DNA from: Microbacterium amylolyticum
GTDB lineage: Bacteria; Actinomycetota; Actinomycetes; Actinomycetales; Microbacteriaceae
Length of the DNA stretch: 64,000 bases
Direction: 5' to 3'
Assembly: GCF_011046975.1 (NCBI RefSeq)
Contig: NZ_CP049253.1
Coordinates: forward strand, 310,001 to 374,000
A program made the translations under genes and the position numbers. Under the pieces are notes generated by a model, which saw only the letters and a list, made by a program, of their open reading frames with translations, ran no database searches and was not told the origin of the DNA. This document shows positions 33,235 to 41,919 of the stretch, in pieces (within the stretch, counting starts at the first letter, position 1; each line of letters starts with the position of its first letter).

Positions 33235-35082
33235 ATGTCGCCCCGCTCCTCTCAGACGCTCGCTCCCGCCGCAACGCCGCCGGAGCGCATCAGAAACTTC
33301 TGCATCATTGCGCACATCGACCATGGAAAATCCACCCTGGCCGATCGGATGTTGCAGTACACCGGCGTTGTCGCGGATCGCGAGATGCGCGCGCAGTACC
33401 TGGACCGGATGGATATCGAGCGCGAGCGCGGTATCACCGTGAAGAGCCAGGCCGTGCGCATTCCGTGGGAGCTGAACGGCGACACGTTTGCTCTGAACAT
33501 GATCGACACGCCGGGACACGTCGACTTCAGTTACGAAGTTTCCCGCTCTCTTGCCGCCTGCGAAGGCGCGGTTCTTCTCGTCGACGCCGCGCAGGGCATT
33601 GAGGCCCAGACGCTCGCGAATCTGTACCTCGCGCTGGAGAACGACCTCACGATCATCCCGGTCTTGAACAAGATCGATCTGCCGGCGGCCGACCCGGAAC
33701 GATTCGCGAAGGAGCTTGCCGATCTGATCGGCGGTTCGCCCGACGACGTTCTGCGCGTTTCGGGCAAGACCGGTGCGGGTGTGGAAGATCTTCTCGACCG
33801 CATCGTGTCGGACATCCCCGCTCCCGTCGGCGACCCGGATGCTCCCGCGCGTGCGATGATCTTCGACTCGGTGTACGACGCCTACCGCGGCGTCGTCACC
33901 TATGTGCGCATGATCGATGGCTCTCTGGCCCCGCGTCAGCGCGTCCAGATGATGTCGACCCGCGCGCAGCACGAGCTTCTCGAGATCGGTGTTTCCAGCC
34001 CGGAGCCACACCCGTCGAATGGCCTCGGAGTTGGCGAGGTGGGGTATCTCATCACAGGCGTCAAGGACGTGCGTCAGTCGAAGGTGGGTGATACGGTCAC
34101 CGACCACCGTAAGCCCGCGGAAACCGCGCTGACGGGTTACGTCGAGCCCAAACCCATGGTGTACTCCGGCCTGTACCCGATTGATGCCAGCGACTACACG
34201 TCGCTCCGCGAGGCGCTCGACAAGCTGAAGCTCTCGGACGCGGCTCTTGTCTACGAGCCCGAGACATCGGTAGCGCTCGGCTTCGGGTTCCGTTGCGGAT
34301 TCCTGGGCCTGTTGCACCTGGAGATCATCACCGAGCGGCTCAGCCGTGAGTTCGATCTGGACCTCATCACCACGGCGCCCAGCGTTGTGTATACGGTGCG
34401 TTCGGAGAACGGCGAGGAGATCGTCGTTACGAACCCGAGCGAATACCCGGAAGGCAAGATCGAACAGGTCACAGAACCCATCGTCAAGGCATCGGTTCTG
34501 CTGCCCAAGGACTATGTCGGGACGGTGATGGAGCTCTGCCAGAGCCGACGTGGATCGCTGCTGGGCATGGACTACCTGTCGGAGAACCGCGTCGAGCTGA
34601 AGTACACGATGCCTCTCGGAGAGATCGTCTTCGACTTCTTCGATCAGCTCAAGAGCCGCACCCAGGGGTACGCCAGCTTCGACTACGAGCCCGCAGGCTC
34701 TGAGGCAGCTGACCTGGTCAAGGTGGACATTCTGTTGCAGGGAGACCGCGTTGACGCGTTCAGCGCGATCGTCCACCGCGACAATGCGTACGCCTACGGA
34801 ACGACGATGACCGAGCGCTTGCGCAAACTCATCCCTCGCCAGCAGTTCGAGGTGCCCATTCAGGCGGCGATCGGTGCGCGCATCATCGCGCGCGAGAACA
34901 TTCGCGCCATCCGCAAGGACGTTCTTGCCAAGTGCTACGGCGGCGACATTAGCCGTAAGCGCAAGTTGCTTGAGAAGCAGAAAGAGGGCAAGAAGCGGAT
35001 GAAGATGGTCGGACGCGTCGAGGTTCCGCAGAACGCCTTCATCGCGGCGCTCTCCGGCGACGTCGAGTCCAAGGACAAGTGA
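33235..35082 (+). CDS. lepA: Elongation factor 4 (LepA), back-translocating GTPase
   Basis: A 615-residue translational GTPase of standard length. It shows G1 AHIDHGKST, the switch region [13 protein letters not shown]3 DTPGHVDF and G4 NKID, followed by domains II-V and the LepA-specific C-terminal end (SGDVESKDK). It acts on ribosomes under ionic or cold stress and in initiation. It sits alone between the transport operon terminator and the DUF1990 gene. Confidence 0.97.
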   Translation: MSPRSSQTLAPAATPPERIRNFCIIAHIDHGKSTLADRMLQYTGVVADREMRAQYLDRMDIERERGITVKSQAVRIPWELNGDTFALNMIDTPGHVDFSYEVSRSLAACEGAVLLVDAAQGIEAQTLANLYLALENDLTIIPVLNKIDLPAADPERFAKELADLIGGSPDDVLRVSGKTGAGVEDLLDRIVSDIPAPVGDPDAPARAMIFDSVYDAYRGVVTYVRMIDGSLAPRQRVQMMSTRAQHELLEIGVSSPEPHPSNGLGVGEVGYLITGVKDVRQSKVGDTVTDHRKPAETALTGYVEPKPMVYSGLYPIDASDYTSLREALDKLKLSDAALVYEPETSVALGFGFRCGFLGLLHLEIITERLSREFDLDLITTAPSVVYTVRSENGEEIVVTNPSEYPEGKIEQVTEPIVKASVLLPKDYVGTVMELCQSRRGSLLGMDYLSENRVELKYTMPLGEIVFDFFDQLKSRTQGYASFDYEPAGSEAADLVKVDILLQGDRVDAFSAIVHRDNAYAYGTTMTERLRKLIPRQQFEVPIQAAIGARIIARENIRAIRKDVLAKCYGGDISRKRKLLEKQKEGKKRMKMVGRVEVPQNAFIAALSGDVESKDK

Positions 35083-35109
35083 CCAACAGGTTTCGCACAC
35101 AGCGACAGT

Positions 35110-35115
35110 TAGGCT
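35110..35115 (+). promoter_or_regulatory. Candidate -10 hexamer of the DUF1990-hemW unit (leaderless)
   Basis: TAGGCT ends 6 bases before ATG 35122. No Shine-Dalgarno is present. Confidence 0.45.
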
Positions 35116-35121
35116 GACAGC

Positions 35122-35763
35122 ATGCGCAGGGCGACCTTCCGAGATCAGACGGTCGACTATGCAGCGGTGGGCGCCTCACAGGCGGCCGATCTGCTGCAGT
35201 ATCCACCGGAGAAGTCGATCCCCGCAGCCGATCAGTGGCGTATCGGCAGCGGAGAGGAACGTTTCCGTAAGGCCATCGATGACATCCTCTCCTGGCGTGT
35301 TCTCACGGGGGCCGGGCTGGAGCTCAGCGATGTGCGACCCGCGGCAGGGCCCGGGTACACGGGGGTGAGTTTTGACGAGGAGGGCAAGCCGATTGCCCCA
35401 TCGCAGCTCGAAGACAGCCAGCGCTTCACAGAAGACGGGGTTCCCTACGTCGCACCGGGCGCGACAGCGCATGTCGTGGGGCGCGCCAGGGGCAAGCGAA
35501 CGGATGGCGACTACCGCGTGATCTTTCTCGCTGAGGAGTCGCGTCGCGTCGCGTTCGCCCTGGGAACGGTTGACGCCACGCTCGTCTCGGGCGAGGTGCA
35601 GTTCTCCGTTGAGTGGCGTCTGAACGACGAGGTCTGGTTCGAGGTACGCGCTTTCGACATCCCCGTCGCGGCGGCCTATCGAACCTTCCGTCAGCTGGTT
35701 CGCCGTCGCCGGCGGGCGCTGAACGCGGCGTATCACCGCGCCGTGTCGCCACTGTTCGCCTAA
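35122..35763 (+). CDS. DUF1990-family protein
   Basis: A 213-residue soluble protein of the DUF1990 family, recognised from the WRIGSGEERFRKAIDDILSW region (residues about 39-58) and the C-terminal WFEVRAFDIPV. The family has a START-like fold by prediction and no known function. Its TAA overlaps the hemW start (TAATG), so the two are coupled, hinting at a link to heme or porphyrin metabolism, but this is only proximity. The C-terminus is rich in Arg. Confidence 0.75.
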   Translation: MRRATFRDQTVDYAAVGASQAADLLQYPPEKSIPAADQWRIGSGEERFRKAIDDILSWRVLTGAGLELSDVRPAAGPGYTGVSFDEEGKPIAPSQLEDSQRFTEDGVPYVAPGATAHVVGRARGKRTDGDYRVIFLAEESRRVAFALGTVDATLVSGEVQFSVEWRLNDEVWFEVRAFDIPVAAAYRTFRQLVRRRRRALNAAYHRAVSPLFA

Positions 35764-36983
35764 TGGCTGGCGCGCTTCCTCTCGGAGATCCGGCACCGCC
35801 TGACGGCAGGCTTCCCACGCACATTCGCACGGATGAACTCACCGACTTCGGCGTGTATCTTCACGTGCCGTTTTGTCGTGTGCGGTGTGGGTACTGCGAT
35901 TTCAACACGTACACGGCAACAGAACTGCGCGGTACGCGACAAGATCAGTACGCGGATACGGTTCTCCAAGAGATCGCGCTCGCCCGCGTCGTCCTTGCGG
36001 AGGCCGGAACACAGCGCCCCGCGAAAACGGTGTTCTTCGGCGGCGGAACCCCGACGCTTCTTCCCGCGGGCGACCTGGTGCGGATGCTGGACGGAGTGCG
36101 TGGCGCCTTCGGTCTGGCTGACGACGCAGAGATCACGGTAGAAGCGAACCCCGACACTGTCACCGACCGTGTCGTCGATGAGCTTGCAGCAGCAGGCGTG
36201 ACCCGACTGTCCGTTGGAATGCAGTCGGCGGTTCCGCACGTTCTCGCCGCGCTCGATCGCACGCACACACCGGCGAACGTCGGCACGGCGGTCGCCGCCG
36301 CAAAAAACGCAGGACTCGATGTGTCGGTGGACCTGATCTACGGCGCTCCCGGCGAGTCGATTGACGACTGGCGAGCGTCGCTGGAGGCAGCGCTCGCCTA
36401 CGCTCCCGACCACATCTCGGCATACGCCCTCATTATCGAAGAGGGAACGAAGTTGCACAGGCAGATCCGCGCGGGGCAGGTTCCGGCTCCCGACGACGAT
36501 CTGCAGGCCGATATGTACGAGCTTGCTGATGACCTCCTCGCCGGCGGCGGCTATGAGTGGTACGAAGTCTCGAACTGGTCGCGGGGGAGCGGGCATCGCT
36601 CTCGGCATAACCTCGCCTACTGGCGCGGTTTCGATTGGTGGGGATTCGGACCGGGCGCCCACAGCCATATTGGGGGACTGCGCTGGTGGAATGTGAAACA
36701 TCCTGCGGCCTATGCGCAGCGGCTGTCGCTTGGCGACTCTCCTGCGGCTGGCCGGGAGACGCCGGATGCGCAACAGCGGATCTTGGAGCGGGTGCTTCTC
36801 GAAACCCGTATCCGCGAAGGAATGGCTGTTTCTGATCTGCCATCGTCCGATGCGCGGCGGTCGGTTGCCGGACTCGTCGCTGATGGCCTCGTCGATGGCG
36901 CTTCCGCAGTGAAAGGACGCGTCGTGCTGACGCGTTCCGGACGCCTCCTGGCTGACGCGGTCGTTCGTGCTCTCACGGTCTAG
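35763..36983 (+). CDS. hemW: Radical SAM protein HemW (heme chaperone, HemN-like)
   Basis: A 406-residue radical SAM protein. The cluster-binding CRVRCGYCDF near residue 38 has the CxxxCxxC of the family and Phe in place of the fourth Cys that HemN carries, so HemW is the better name than coproporphyrinogen dehydrogenase. GGGTPTLL and EANPDT are conserved SAM-binding parts; WFGFGPGAHS-like WWGFGPGAHSH is typical. HemW delivers heme to respiratory proteins. The ATG overlaps the DUF1990 stop. Confidence 0.93.
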   Translation: MAGALPLGDPAPPDGRLPTHIRTDELTDFGVYLHVPFCRVRCGYCDFNTYTATELRGTRQDQYADTVLQEIALARVVLAEAGTQRPAKTVFFGGGTPTLLPAGDLVRMLDGVRGAFGLADDAEITVEANPDTVTDRVVDELAAAGVTRLSVGMQSAVPHVLAALDRTHTPANVGTAVAAAKNAGLDVSVDLIYGAPGESIDDWRASLEAALAYAPDHISAYALIIEEGTKLHRQIRAGQVPAPDDDLQADMYELADDLLAGGGYEWYEVSNWSRGSGHRSRHNLAYWRGFDWWGFGPGAHSHIGGLRWWNVKHPAAYAQRLSLGDSPAAGRETPDAQQRILERVLLETRIREGMAVSDLPSSDARRSVAGLVADGLVDGASAVKGRVVLTRSGRLLADAVVRALTV

Positions 36984-37025
36984 CGCCGCGTCACGATAAC
37001 CTCGCTCACAGCGAGCGCGATAGAA

Positions 37026-37052
37026 TTGGCAGTCGACCTCTCCGAGTGCCAG
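37026..37052. promoter_or_regulatory. CIRCE operator of hrcA
   Basis: TTGGCAGTC-N9-GAGTGCCAG matches the CIRCE consensus TTAGCACTC-N9-GAGTGCTAA with two mismatches per arm. It lies directly before the hrcA ribosome site (GGAAGG, about 37055-37060); TAGAAT at 37021-37026 could be the overlapping -10. HrcA bound here would repress its own gene. Confidence 0.8.
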
Positions 37053-37067
37053 CAGGAAGGAGCGCGC

Positions 37068-38105
37068 ATGGTGACTGATCGAGGGCTTCAGGTTCTGCGC
37101 GCCATCGTCCAGGACTACGTTGATACGCACGAGCCCGTTGGCAGCAGGTCCATCGTCGAGCGTCACGCCTTCGGTGTTTCGGCGGCCACGATCCGCAACG
37201 ATATGGCGATGCTGGAAGATGAAGACCTCATCGCGCAGCCCCACACCTCGTCCGGACGAATTCCCACCGATAAGGGGTACCGGGCATTCGTCGACCATCT
37301 TGCCGAGGTCCGTCCGCTCTCGCGTGCGCAACGATCAGCAATTTCGACCTTCCTGGCTGACCCCGCGGATCTTGATGACCTGCTGGCGCGTACCGTCCGG
37401 CTGCTGACGCAGATCACCGGACAGGTTGCGCTCGTTCAATACCCGTCGTTCGCGCGCGCGACGGTGACGCACGTTCAGCTGGTCGCCCTCGATCCCCGCC
37501 GTATCCTCGTCATCCTCGTGACGGACACGGGGCGCGTGTCCCAGCGCATCACGGTCGCTCCCGTTGACGTCGATGAAGAAGTGCTCGACGTGATCCGTCC
37601 ACACGTATCCTCCCTCATTCTCGGCTTGCCCGCCTCGGATGCCGCCGGAGCGGTTGCCGCGGCTGCTCAGCGTCAAGCAACCGCGCACACCGCGATGGAT
37701 CACGTCATGTCGGCCATCCTCTCCACCGTTGCCGAAGAACTCGACGAGTTCCGCCAAAATCGCCTGGTGATGGCCGGAACCGCCACGCTGGCGCGCCGCG
37801 GTAGTGACTTCCGCGGAAGCATCCACCCGCTTCTCGAAGCGATTGAAGAGCAGGTCACCCTTCTGCGCCTCATGAGCGAGATGGCAGCGGATGAAAACGG
37901 CCTGGCAACCAGCATCGGCCGCGAAAACGCCGAATTTGGCCTGAGCGAGGCGTCGTTCATCGCGAGCGACTACGACGCCGCGGTCGGCTCGGCCAGAGTC
38001 GGGCTCATGGGCCCCACGCGCATGGACTATTCCCGTAATCTTGCGGCGGCTCGCGCCGTTGCGACGTACCTCACGAGGCTTCTCGACGAGGACGATTCCC
38101 GTTAG
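37068..38105 (+). CDS. hrcA: Heat-inducible transcription repressor HrcA
   Basis: A 345-residue repressor. The N-terminal winged helix shows RGLQVLRAIVQDYVDTHEPVG and FGVSAATIRNDM, and the C-terminal half has LLEAIEEQVTLLRL. It binds CIRCE operators and represses heat-shock genes; a CIRCE copy is present just before its start. ATG 37068 follows GGAAGGAG; the adjacent GTG at 37071 cannot be excluded. dnaJ follows after a small hairpin, as in many actinobacteria. Confidence 0.95.
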   Translation: MVTDRGLQVLRAIVQDYVDTHEPVGSRSIVERHAFGVSAATIRNDMAMLEDEDLIAQPHTSSGRIPTDKGYRAFVDHLAEVRPLSRAQRSAISTFLADPADLDDLLARTVRLLTQITGQVALVQYPSFARATVTHVQLVALDPRRILVILVTDTGRVSQRITVAPVDVDEEVLDVIRPHVSSLILGLPASDAAGAVAAAAQRQATAHTAMDHVMSAILSTVAEELDEFRQNRLVMAGTATLARRGSDFRGSIHPLLEAIEEQVTLLRLMSEMAADENGLATSIGRENAEFGLSEASFIASDYDAAVGSARVGLMGPTRMDYSRNLAAARAVATYLTRLLDEDDSR

Positions 38106-38132
38106 TTGCTCTGCCCCGGAAGGGCAGAGCAA
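38106..38132 (+). terminator. Intercistronic hairpin between hrcA and dnaJ
   Basis: A perfect 11-bp stem (TTGCTCTGCCC) with a 5-base loop begins at the hrcA stop. It may weaken read-through into dnaJ or protect the hrcA mRNA end. Confidence 0.55.
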
Positions 38133-38183
38133 GATCACACAGGCAGACACGACTGACGCAGCCCCATCTGCGGAAAGGCGACC

Positions 38184-39296
38184 GTGGCAGACCACTATGA
38201 CGTACTCGGAGTCTCTCGCGAGGCGAGCGGCGACGAGATCAAGAAGGCGTACCGCAAGCTCGCGCGTAAGCTTCACCCCGATGTGAACCCCAGCCCCGAA
38301 GCGGCTGAGGAGTTCAAGAGCGTCACCCATGCCTATGAGGTGCTGAGCGACCCTGAGCAGCGTCGTCGCTACGATATTGGTGACGATGGAGGCTCCTTCG
38401 GCGGGGGCGGTTTCGGCGGTTTCGGTGATGTCTTCGAGGCGTTCTTCGGAGCCGGCGGCGGAGGCGGCCGCGGAGGGCGTCCACGGTCACGGCGCGAACG
38501 CGGACAGGACGCCCTGGTTCGCGTCTCGCTTGACTTGGCTGACGTGGTCTTCGGAACACACCGCGATGTCGAAATCGATACGGCTGTTCTCTGCGAAACC
38601 TGTCAGGGCTCCTGCTGCCAGCCGGGAACGCAGCCCCAGCGTTGCGACATCTGCGGCGGATCTGGTCACGTGCAGCGGCAGGTGCGCAGTCTGCTCGGTA
38701 ATGTCGTCACGCAGCAGCCGTGTGGCGCCTGCCAGGGCTACGGAACGACGATTCCGAGCCCGTGCCCGGCGTGTGCCGGCCAGGGGCGGGTGCGCTCGCG
38801 GCGCACCGTTGGCCTCGACATTCCCGCCGGCGTGGAAACGGGCCTGCGCCTGCAGCTGCCCGGATCGGGCGAGGTGGGCCCAGCGGGCGGACCCCGCGGA
38901 GACCTCTACGTGGAGATCACGGTAGAACCTCATCCGGTGTTCGACCGCGACGGAGACGACCTGTTCGCCACCCTGGAAGTGTCGATGACAGACGCGATTC
39001 TCGGAACCACCACATCGATCGATGGCCTCGACGGCACCGTGGACCTGGAGGTTCGCGCTGGTGTGCAGTCCGGCGACGTTCTCCGCATCAGTGAGCGCGG
39101 AATCACGGGCCTGCGGTCCAAGCGCCGCGGCGACCTGCGGGTTGCCGTGCAGGTGGTCACGCCCACGAAGGTCGATCACAAGACCCGTCAGCTTCTGGAA
39201 GAGATTGCCAAGCGCACGAAGGCGCCCAAGCCCCGCCTGACCGAGCACCAGCAGGGCCTGTTCTCCAAGCTGCGCGACCGCTTCCGCGGAGCCTGA
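38184..39296 (+). CDS. dnaJ: Molecular chaperone DnaJ (DnaJ2 type)
   Basis: A 370-residue type I J-protein that stimulates the ATPase of DnaK. J domain: YDVLGV and the HPD triad (residues about 31-33). A Gly/Phe-rich linker follows, then four zinc repeats: CETCQGSC (last Gly replaced by Cys), [16 protein letters not shown] and CPACAGQG; then the C-terminal substrate-binding domains. GTG 38184 has GGAAAGG upstream. It lies in the hrcA-dnaJ-rsmE order, with no dnaK or grpE beside it, so this is the second DnaJ of actinobacteria. Confidence 0.94.
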   Translation: MADHYDVLGVSREASGDEIKKAYRKLARKLHPDVNPSPEAAEEFKSVTHAYEVLSDPEQRRRYDIGDDGGSFGGGGFGGFGDVFEAFFGAGGGGGRGGRPRSRRERGQDALVRVSLDLADVVFGTHRDVEIDTAVLCETCQGSCCQPGTQPQRCDICGGSGHVQRQVRSLLGNVVTQQPCGACQGYGTTIPSPCPACAGQGRVRSRRTVGLDIPAGVETGLRLQLPGSGEVGPAGGPRGDLYVEITVEPHPVFDRDGDDLFATLEVSMTDAILGTTTSIDGLDGTVDLEVRAGVQSGDVLRISERGITGLRSKRRGDLRVAVQVVTPTKVDHKTRQLLEEIAKRTKAPKPRLTEHQQGLFSKLRDRFRGA

Positions 39297-39299
39297 CCC

Positions 39300-40028
39300 G
39301 TGGCACTGCACTTCGTCGACGACGGCGCCGCCCGCGCTCAGCCAGGCGATGCCGTTGAGCTGACCGGCTCTGAGGCGCACCACGCGGCCAGCGTCCGGCG
39401 GGTGCGACCGGGGGAGTCGGTCACTCTGACGGACGGGCGCGGCGTCTGGCTGTCGGGAACAGTCGCCGATGCGCAGAAAACGCGCGTGGAGATCACCGTC
39501 TCGCAGCGGCGCGACATTCCCGCGCCGTCACCTCGCATTTTTCTTGCGCAAGCTCTGGCAAAGGGCGACCGCGATGAGCTCGCGGTGCAGGCGGCGACAG
39601 AGCTCGGCATTGACGGAATCATTCCGTGGCAGGCAACGCGCAGCGTCTCCCGCTGGCAGGGGCCGAAAGCCGACAAAGGGCGTTCGCGGTGGCAGAGCAT
39701 CGTTCGCGAAGCCGCCAAACAGGCACTGCGTGCGTGGATTCCCGAGGTGGAAGCTGTTCACCCAACGTCGCTCCTTGCGGAGCGCGCGACATCGATGCGT
39801 GTGCTCATTCTTGATCCGTGGACAGAGGCCCGCTTCACGACGCTCGAGACGGATGGCCGGGACATCCTTCTGGTCGTCGGCCCTGAGGGCGGGATCGCCC
39901 CGGAAGAAATAAGTGCTCTCGAAGCGGCGGGCGCAGAGCGGGTGAAGCTCGGTGACAGCGTCCTCAGAACATCAACGGCGGGACCCGCGGCGCTTGCGCT
40001 GCTCAACGCCCGTGTCGGGCGATGGTGA
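39300..40028 (+). CDS. rsmE: 16S rRNA (uracil(1498)-N(3))-methyltransferase RsmE
   Basis: A 242-residue SPOUT methyltransferase of normal length. The C-terminal knot carries VVGPEGGIAPEE and LGDSVLRTSTAGPAAL, the SAM-binding signatures, and EAAKQALRAWIPEV is conserved. The N-terminal PUA-like domain starts ALHFVDD. GTG 39300 is 3 bases after the dnaJ stop, so the two are coupled. It modifies U1498 in the small-subunit rRNA. Confidence 0.95.
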   Translation: MALHFVDDGAARAQPGDAVELTGSEAHHAASVRRVRPGESVTLTDGRGVWLSGTVADAQKTRVEITVSQRRDIPAPSPRIFLAQALAKGDRDELAVQAATELGIDGIIPWQATRSVSRWQGPKADKGRSRWQSIVREAAKQALRAWIPEVEAVHPTSLLAERATSMRVLILDPWTEARFTTLETDGRDILLVVGPEGGIAPEEISALEAAGAERVKLGDSVLRTSTAGPAALALLNARVGRW

Positions 40029-40034
40029 GAAACG

Positions 40035-40040
40035 TAGACT
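40035..40040 (+). promoter_or_regulatory. Candidate -10 hexamer of the HIT gene (leaderless)
   Basis: TAGACT ends 7 bases before ATG 40048, with no Shine-Dalgarno. It may start a transcript for HIT-phoH-ybeY-corC-era. Confidence 0.45.
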
Positions 40041-40047
40041 GCGTGTT

Positions 40048-40398
40048 ATGAGTAGCGAGCCAACGATCTTCACCCGCATTCTTCGCGGAGATGTCCCGGG
40101 CGACATCGTCGCGGAGACCGAGCGCGTTTTCGCGATCACGGACATTCATCCGCAGGCCCCTGTTCATGTTCTCGTCATTCCCAAGACCGAGCAGTACCGT
40201 GATGTCACGGAGCTCGCGGCAGGTGATCCTTCGCTCCTCGCCGAAATGGTCGAGGTCGCACGAGGCATCGCGCAGGAGCGCTCAAACGGCGAGTTCCGAC
40301 TTGTTTTCAACACCGGTGAGGGCGCCGGCCAAACCGTCTTCCACGTGCACGCGCACGTGCTCGCAGGAGAACTCGAGGAGAAGAGCCTCATTGGCTGA
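40048..40398 (+). CDS. HIT-family nucleotide hydrolase (HinT-like)
   Basis: A 116-residue histidine-triad protein with FTRILRGDVPGDIV at the N-terminus and the active-site HVHAHV near residue 100, in which the middle His acts as nucleophile. It hydrolyses adenosine phosphoramidates; the cellular substrate is unknown. ATG 40048 has no ribosome site but a leaderless-type promoter. The end overlaps the proposed phoH start by 8 bases, a coupling seen in this conserved gene string. Confidence 0.92.
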   Translation: MSSEPTIFTRILRGDVPGDIVAETERVFAITDIHPQAPVHVLVIPKTEQYRDVTELAAGDPSLLAEMVEVARGIAQERSNGEFRLVFNTGEGAGQTVFHVHAHVLAGELEEKSLIG

Positions 40399-41455
40399 CG
40401 ATTCCCCCACCACCATCACAATCGAGGCCGATGGGGTTGCCATGGTGCAGCTACTCGGCCCCCAAGACCGGCTTCTCCGGATGGTTGAGTCCAAACACCC
40501 CGATGTCGACGTACACGTGCGGGGAAACACCATCACGCTGACGGGGGAACGAGACGCCGTCGAACGCGCCAATGCTCTCGTCGACGAGCTGCTATCGATG
40601 ACGAAGAGCGGATACGCCGTGGAGCCGTCGGATATCAGCACCGCCGACGAGGTTCTGCAAAAGGGCGAGCGGATCAGCGCGGTGCTGGGCGAGCCGATTC
40701 TCTCGACGCGCGGCAAGGTGATCCGGCCCAAGACCATGGGCCAGCGTGATTACATCGACGCGATCGATGACAACACGATCGTCTTCGGTATCGGGCCCGC
40801 CGGAACGGGCAAGACCTATCTAGCGATGGCGAAGGCCGTCCAGGCTCTGCAGCGCCGCGAGGTGAGTCGGATCATCCTCACGCGTCCCGCTGTCGAAGCG
40901 GGCGAACGGCTGGGCTTTCTTCCGGGAACGCTCACCGACAAGATTGATCCCTACCTTCGTCCGCTGTACGACGCGCTCAACGAGATGATGGATCCTGAGC
41001 TCGTCCCGAAGCTGATGACGACCGGGGCGATTGAAGTGGCGCCTCTGGCGTACATGCGTGGGCGCACGCTCAACGACTCGTTCGTCGTGCTCGACGAAGC
41101 CCAGAACACCACGCCGGAACAGATGAAGATGTTCCTGACGAGGCTCGGCTTCGGAACAAAAATGGTCGTCACCGGCGATGTCACACAGGTGGATCTGCCG
41201 GGGGGAACCAGCGGTCTACGTGTTGTCGGACGCATCCTCAAGGACGTTGACGACATCCACTTCGCGCAGCTCACGAGTGACGACGTTGTGCGCCACACTC
41301 TCGTCGGCCGCATCGTCGATGCCTATAGCGAGTACGACGATAAGCGCACGGTGCGCAAAGCCGAGCTCGACGAGGCGCGCGATTTCGCCAATCGCGCCGA
41401 TCGACGACGCGGCACGATGCCGCGTGACCGCAACCAGAAGCGAGGCCGCGCGTGA
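40391..41455 (+). CDS. PhoH-family ATPase
   Basis: A 354-residue PhoH protein: an N-terminal KH-like part (MVQLLGPQDRLLRMVE) and an ATPase core with Walker A GPAGTGKT and Walker B VVLDEAQN. It is usually next to ybeY, as here, and is thought to act in RNA metabolism with it. No ATG fits well; TTG 40391, with AGGAG about 10 bases upstream, gives the family's usual length, whereas ATG 40443 would cut into the conserved start. The stop overlaps ybeY. Confidence 0.9.
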   Translation: MADDSPTTITIEADGVAMVQLLGPQDRLLRMVESKHPDVDVHVRGNTITLTGERDAVERANALVDELLSMTKSGYAVEPSDISTADEVLQKGERISAVLGEPILSTRGKVIRPKTMGQRDYIDAIDDNTIVFGIGPAGTGKTYLAMAKAVQALQRREVSRIILTRPAVEAGERLGFLPGTLTDKIDPYLRPLYDALNEMMDPELVPKLMTTGAIEVAPLAYMRGRTLNDSFVVLDEAQNTTPEQMKMFLTRLGFGTKMVVTGDVTQVDLPGGTSGLRVVGRILKDVDDIHFAQLTSDDVVRHTLVGRIVDAYSEYDDKRTVRKAELDEARDFANRADRRRGTMPRDRNQKRGRA

Positions 41456-41919
41456 TCGATATCAACAATGAGTCTGGCGTTTCGCTTGACGACGAGAAAG
41501 TGTTGCGCCTTGTGCAGCATCATCTCGAAGCTCTTCACGTCAACAAGGACGCCGATCTGGCAGTGATGTTCGTTGACGAAGCGGCCATGGAGCAGCTGCA
41601 CGTGCAGTGGATGGACGAGCCGGGGCCCACGGATGTGCTCAGCTTTCCCATGGACGAATTGCGTCCTGGCACCGCAGAGCGTCCGACGGAGGCCGGTGTT
41701 CTCGGCGATATTGTCGTCTGCCCGCAGGTGGCAGAAACGCAGGCGGAAACCGCCGGTCACGCCGTTATCGACGAAATCTGTCTTCTCACGACACACGGGC
41801 TGTTGCACGTCCTCGGTTACGATCACGCGCTCCCCGACGAGGAGCACCGGATGTTCGCCCTGCAACGAGAGCTGCTCGCGTCCTTCGCAACGGCCGAGAG
41901 GCGCCGGCGCCGCGCATGA
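41452..41919 (+). CDS. ybeY: Endoribonuclease YbeY (rRNA maturation)
   Basis: A 155-residue metalloprotein with the zinc site HGLLHVLGYDHALPDEEH (three His). DVLSFPMDE is the typical substrate-side motif. It processes the 3' end of 16S rRNA and takes part in ribosome quality control. GTG 41452 overlaps the phoH stop; the TGA overlaps the corC-like start at 41916. Standard length. Confidence 0.95.
   Translation: MIDINNESGVSLDDEKVLRLVQHHLEALHVNKDADLAVMFVDEAAMEQLHVQWMDEPGPTDVLSFPMDELRPGTAERPTEAGVLGDIVVCPQVAETQAETAGHAVIDEICLLTTHGLLHVLGYDHALPDEEHRMFALQRELLASFATAERRRRRA

Noticed and set aside
33118..35100. A 660-codon open frame antisense to lepA
   Set aside because: The plus strand encodes a full LepA with all GTPase motifs; the antisense product has no recognisable feature.
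35760..37331. A 523-codon open frame antisense to hemW and hrcA
   Set aside because: It crosses the ends of two well-supported genes and has no motif.
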